DNA of 8,581 nucleotides. Source: Bacteroidota bacterium. Lineage in GTDB: Bacteria; Bacteroidota; Ignavibacteria; UBA10030; UBA8401. The position numbers and the translations under genes are program-made. The stretch covers positions 1 to 8,581 of the forward strand of contig JALNZH010000156.1 in the NCBI GenBank assembly GCA_023229405.1, given 5' to 3'. The notes under the pieces are model-generated. The model made no database searches, was not told where the DNA came from, and saw only the letters and a list, made by a program, of their open reading frames with translations. Within the stretch, counting starts at the first letter, position 1. Each line of letters starts with the position of its first letter. Below, piece after piece: positions 7,311 to 8,581 of this stretch.

Positions 7311-7667
7311 ATGAGCGAATTCAAAGTCACTATTCGACCACGAGACAATAATATCCATGTGCTTGAGTTGAAGGGGTATCTGGATGCCCATACGACTCCT
7401 GTGCTGGAGGATTCGTTTCAGAAGATGCTGAACGAGAAAAAATACCGTCTCATCGTCAATTGTAAGGAGCTTTCATACATTTCCAGCGCCGGATTGGGAG
7501 TATTTATGGCGTTTATTGAAGATGTACGGGCAAACAACGGTGACATTAAAATGTCTGACATGTCACCAAAAGTATTTAATATCTTCGACCTATTGGGATT
7601 TCCAATGCTGTATGATATTGTAAAACTTGAAGAAGAAGCGGCGGGAAAATTCGAAACGGCAAAATAA
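7311..7667 (+). CDS. STAS-domain anti-sigma factor antagonist (RsbV/SpoIIAA-like)
   Basis: This 118-residue single STAS domain spans about residues 3-108. The core motif is CKELSYISSAGLGVFMAF, where Ser59 aligns with the phosphorylated serine of SpoIIAA/RsbV; the residue after it is Ala60 rather than Ser or Thr, a variant common among STAS antagonists. KGYLDAHTTPVLED (21-34) and the C-terminal PKVFNIFDLLGF (86-97) complete the fold. It sits between the PP2C phosphatase (67 nt upstream) and the RsbW-like kinase (19 nt downstream), the order expected for a partner-switching operon: phosphorylated and inactivated by the kinase, reactivated by the phosphatase. It differs clearly in sequence from the STAS protein at 1686-2024, so it is not a recent duplicate. 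The short tail EEEAAGKFETAK is charged and probably flexible. Confidence 0.93.
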   Translation: MSEFKVTIRPRDNNIHVLELKGYLDAHTTPVLEDSFQKMLNEKKYRLIVNCKELSYISSAGLGVFMAFIEDVRANNGDIKMSDMSPKVFNIFDLLGFPMLYDIVKLEEEAAGKFETAK

Positions 7668-7686
7668 GAGACGATTCACCACAGCA

Positions 7687-8115
7687 ATGTCAGCACAACA
7701 CACATATCGATCAACGCTGAGTATCCCGAGCCAAACGGAACGGCTGAATGACGTGCGCGAATTCGTCTCCGCATTAGCGCGTACGCATGGATTCGGCGAA
7801 GATGATATTAACAAGATCACCATTGCTGTGGATGAAGCATGCACCAATATTATTAAACACGGTTACAATTATTCTCCGGATAAACATATTGATGTTGAGA
7901 TCGTGCGGAACGGCAACGATTTTGAGATCATCATTTCCGACAAAGGAAAACAATTCGATCCCAAAGCGATCCAAACGCCGGATATGAAAGATTATTTCCA
8001 GCACTACCGCCGCGGAGGTCTCGGAGTCTATTTGATGAAACGTATTATGGACAAAGTAGAATTCGATCTCCATAGCGATAAAAATGTGCTGCGGATGATT
8101 AAAACGCTCCATTGA
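7687..8115 (+). CDS. RsbW/SpoIIAB-like ATP-binding anti-sigma factor (serine kinase, GHKL fold)
   Basis: This is a 142-residue HATPase-type protein, the usual RsbW length. The ATG at 7687 is chosen because it lies 19 nt after the STAS gene stop; an in-frame upstream ATG at 7627 would overlap that gene and add only a basic, non-conserved stretch (KKKRRENSKRQNKRR). ATP-binding motifs are visible: N box AVDEACTNIIKHGY (47-60, with Glu50 and Asn54), G1 box DKGKQFDP (85-92) and G2 box RRGGLGVYLMKRIMD (108-122). Family members phosphorylate a serine of the cognate STAS protein and, when free, sequester a sigma factor or another client. The neighbouring STAS protein (7311) is the likely substrate. 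No sigma factor gene is next to it, so the client may be encoded elsewhere or may not be a sigma factor. No strong Shine-Dalgarno is seen. Confidence 0.92.
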   Translation: MSAQHTYRSTLSIPSQTERLNDVREFVSALARTHGFGEDDINKITIAVDEACTNIIKHGYNYSPDKHIDVEIVRNGNDFEIIISDKGKQFDPKAIQTPDMKDYFQHYRRGGLGVYLMKRIMDKVEFDLHSDKNVLRMIKTLH

Positions 8116-8119
8116 ACCT

Positions 8120-8581
8120 GTGACACGACTACCCCACACATCTCGCTCCGACTCCGAACTGATCGCTCTTTTTGAATTCAGCCAGGTGGTAAACTCTTCT
8201 CTCGATCTTTCCATTATTCTCGACACTGTATTATTGACGTTGATGGGAAAACTGCTTGTCACCAAAGCCGTCGTCCTGCTTCGTACAAAGAAACGCTCGT
8301 TCGCGGTAGTCAACGGGAAGGGAATCGCAAAACCAATTCTGAAACAGTCTTTTGAACTGCCGAAAGTGACGAATCGAATTCAGCGTGTCGATACTTCGTT
8401 CCCTGCGACGGTGAAGGAACTGGGAGTGAATCTCATGTTTCCGATTGTATCGCAAGGAAGTGTGATAGGATATTTCGGAGTTGCCGAACATCCAAAACGT
8501 CCTGTGACAGGCGAACAACGAAAATTTACAGAAACGCTTATCAGCATCGCCGCAACTGCCATTGAAAAAGGATTTTCATTC
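8120..8581 (+). CDS. GAF-domain protein, N-terminal part (3' partial)
   Basis: An open frame starts with GTG at 8120, four bases after the kinase stop, and runs to the window edge without a stop (154 codons). The only earlier in-frame options are bounded by a TGA at 8096-8098, so GTG is the best start, though no Shine-Dalgarno is seen. The sequence SELIALFEFSQVVNSSLDL, followed by ILDTVLLTLMGKLLVTKAV, is a typical helical lead into a GAF domain. NLMFPIVSQGSVIGYFGVAE and then FTETLISIAATAIEKGF match the later strand and the closing helix. The GAF domain therefore spans about residues 12-150, a cytosolic ligand or signal-binding module. What follows is outside the window. Given the tight spacing, it is plausibly a second PP2C phosphatase or another output domain of the same switch, but this is inference. 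Confidence 0.8.
   Translation, partial: MTRLPHTSRSDSELIALFEFSQVVNSSLDLSIILDTVLLTLMGKLLVTKAVVLLRTKKRSFAVVNGKGIAKPILKQSFELPKVTNRIQRVDTSFPATVKELGVNLMFPIVSQGSVIGYFGVAEHPKRPVTGEQRKFTETLISIAATAIEKGFSF

Noticed and set aside
6770..7348. 192-codon minus-strand open frame opposite the phosphatase gene
   Set aside because: It is antisense to the conserved PP2C domain and has no recognisable domain; it is a shadow of the real gene.
7627..7686. Longer N-terminus for the RsbW-like kinase
   Set aside because: It overlaps the end of the STAS gene and adds a basic stretch absent from the family; the ATG at 7687 fits the usual length.
7774..8313. 179-codon minus-strand open frame opposite the kinase and GAF genes
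   Set aside because: It lies antisense to two well-supported coding regions and shows no family motif.

Overview
This 8.6 kb window comes from a bacterial chromosome with moderate GC content. It most resembles the Ignavibacteria/Chlorobi side of the FCB group. This placement is an inference from gene content: a HEAT-repeat/cyclophilin fusion protein, separate secD and secF genes (many Bacteroidota carry a fused SecDF), a SecD with a long Ser/Thr-rich insertion, and many partner-switching regulators (SpoIIE/RsbU-type phosphatases, STAS antagonists, RsbW-type kinases). No rRNA, tRNA, mobile element or CRISPR array was seen.

Left part (1-1577, + strand): the 3' portion of a gene for a HEAT-repeat protein ending in a cyclophilin-type peptidyl-prolyl isomerase domain. 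Its 5' end lies outside the window. It converges on a leftward transcription unit (4868 down to 1686, - strand) in the order secD, secF, then a small STAS-domain anti-sigma factor antagonist. The three genes are 20 and 22 nt apart. A strong hairpin with a U-tract at 1615-1648 ends the unit.

Middle (4869-5173): a divergent intergenic region of about 305 bp that should hold promoters for both directions. Only weak candidates are visible.

Right part (5174-8581, + strand): a partner-switching signalling cluster. It consists of a polytopic membrane protein with GAF and PP2C phosphatase domains, a second STAS antagonist (RsbV/SpoIIAA-like), an RsbW/SpoIIAB-like ATP-binding kinase, and the start of a GAF-domain protein cut by the window edge. 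In the standard model the kinase phosphorylates the STAS protein on a serine, and the PP2C phosphatase removes that phosphate in response to a signal. The free STAS protein then binds the kinase and releases its client, often a sigma factor. No sigma factor is encoded in the window, so the client is unknown. The STAS protein in the sec operon is a second potential partner for the same kinase.
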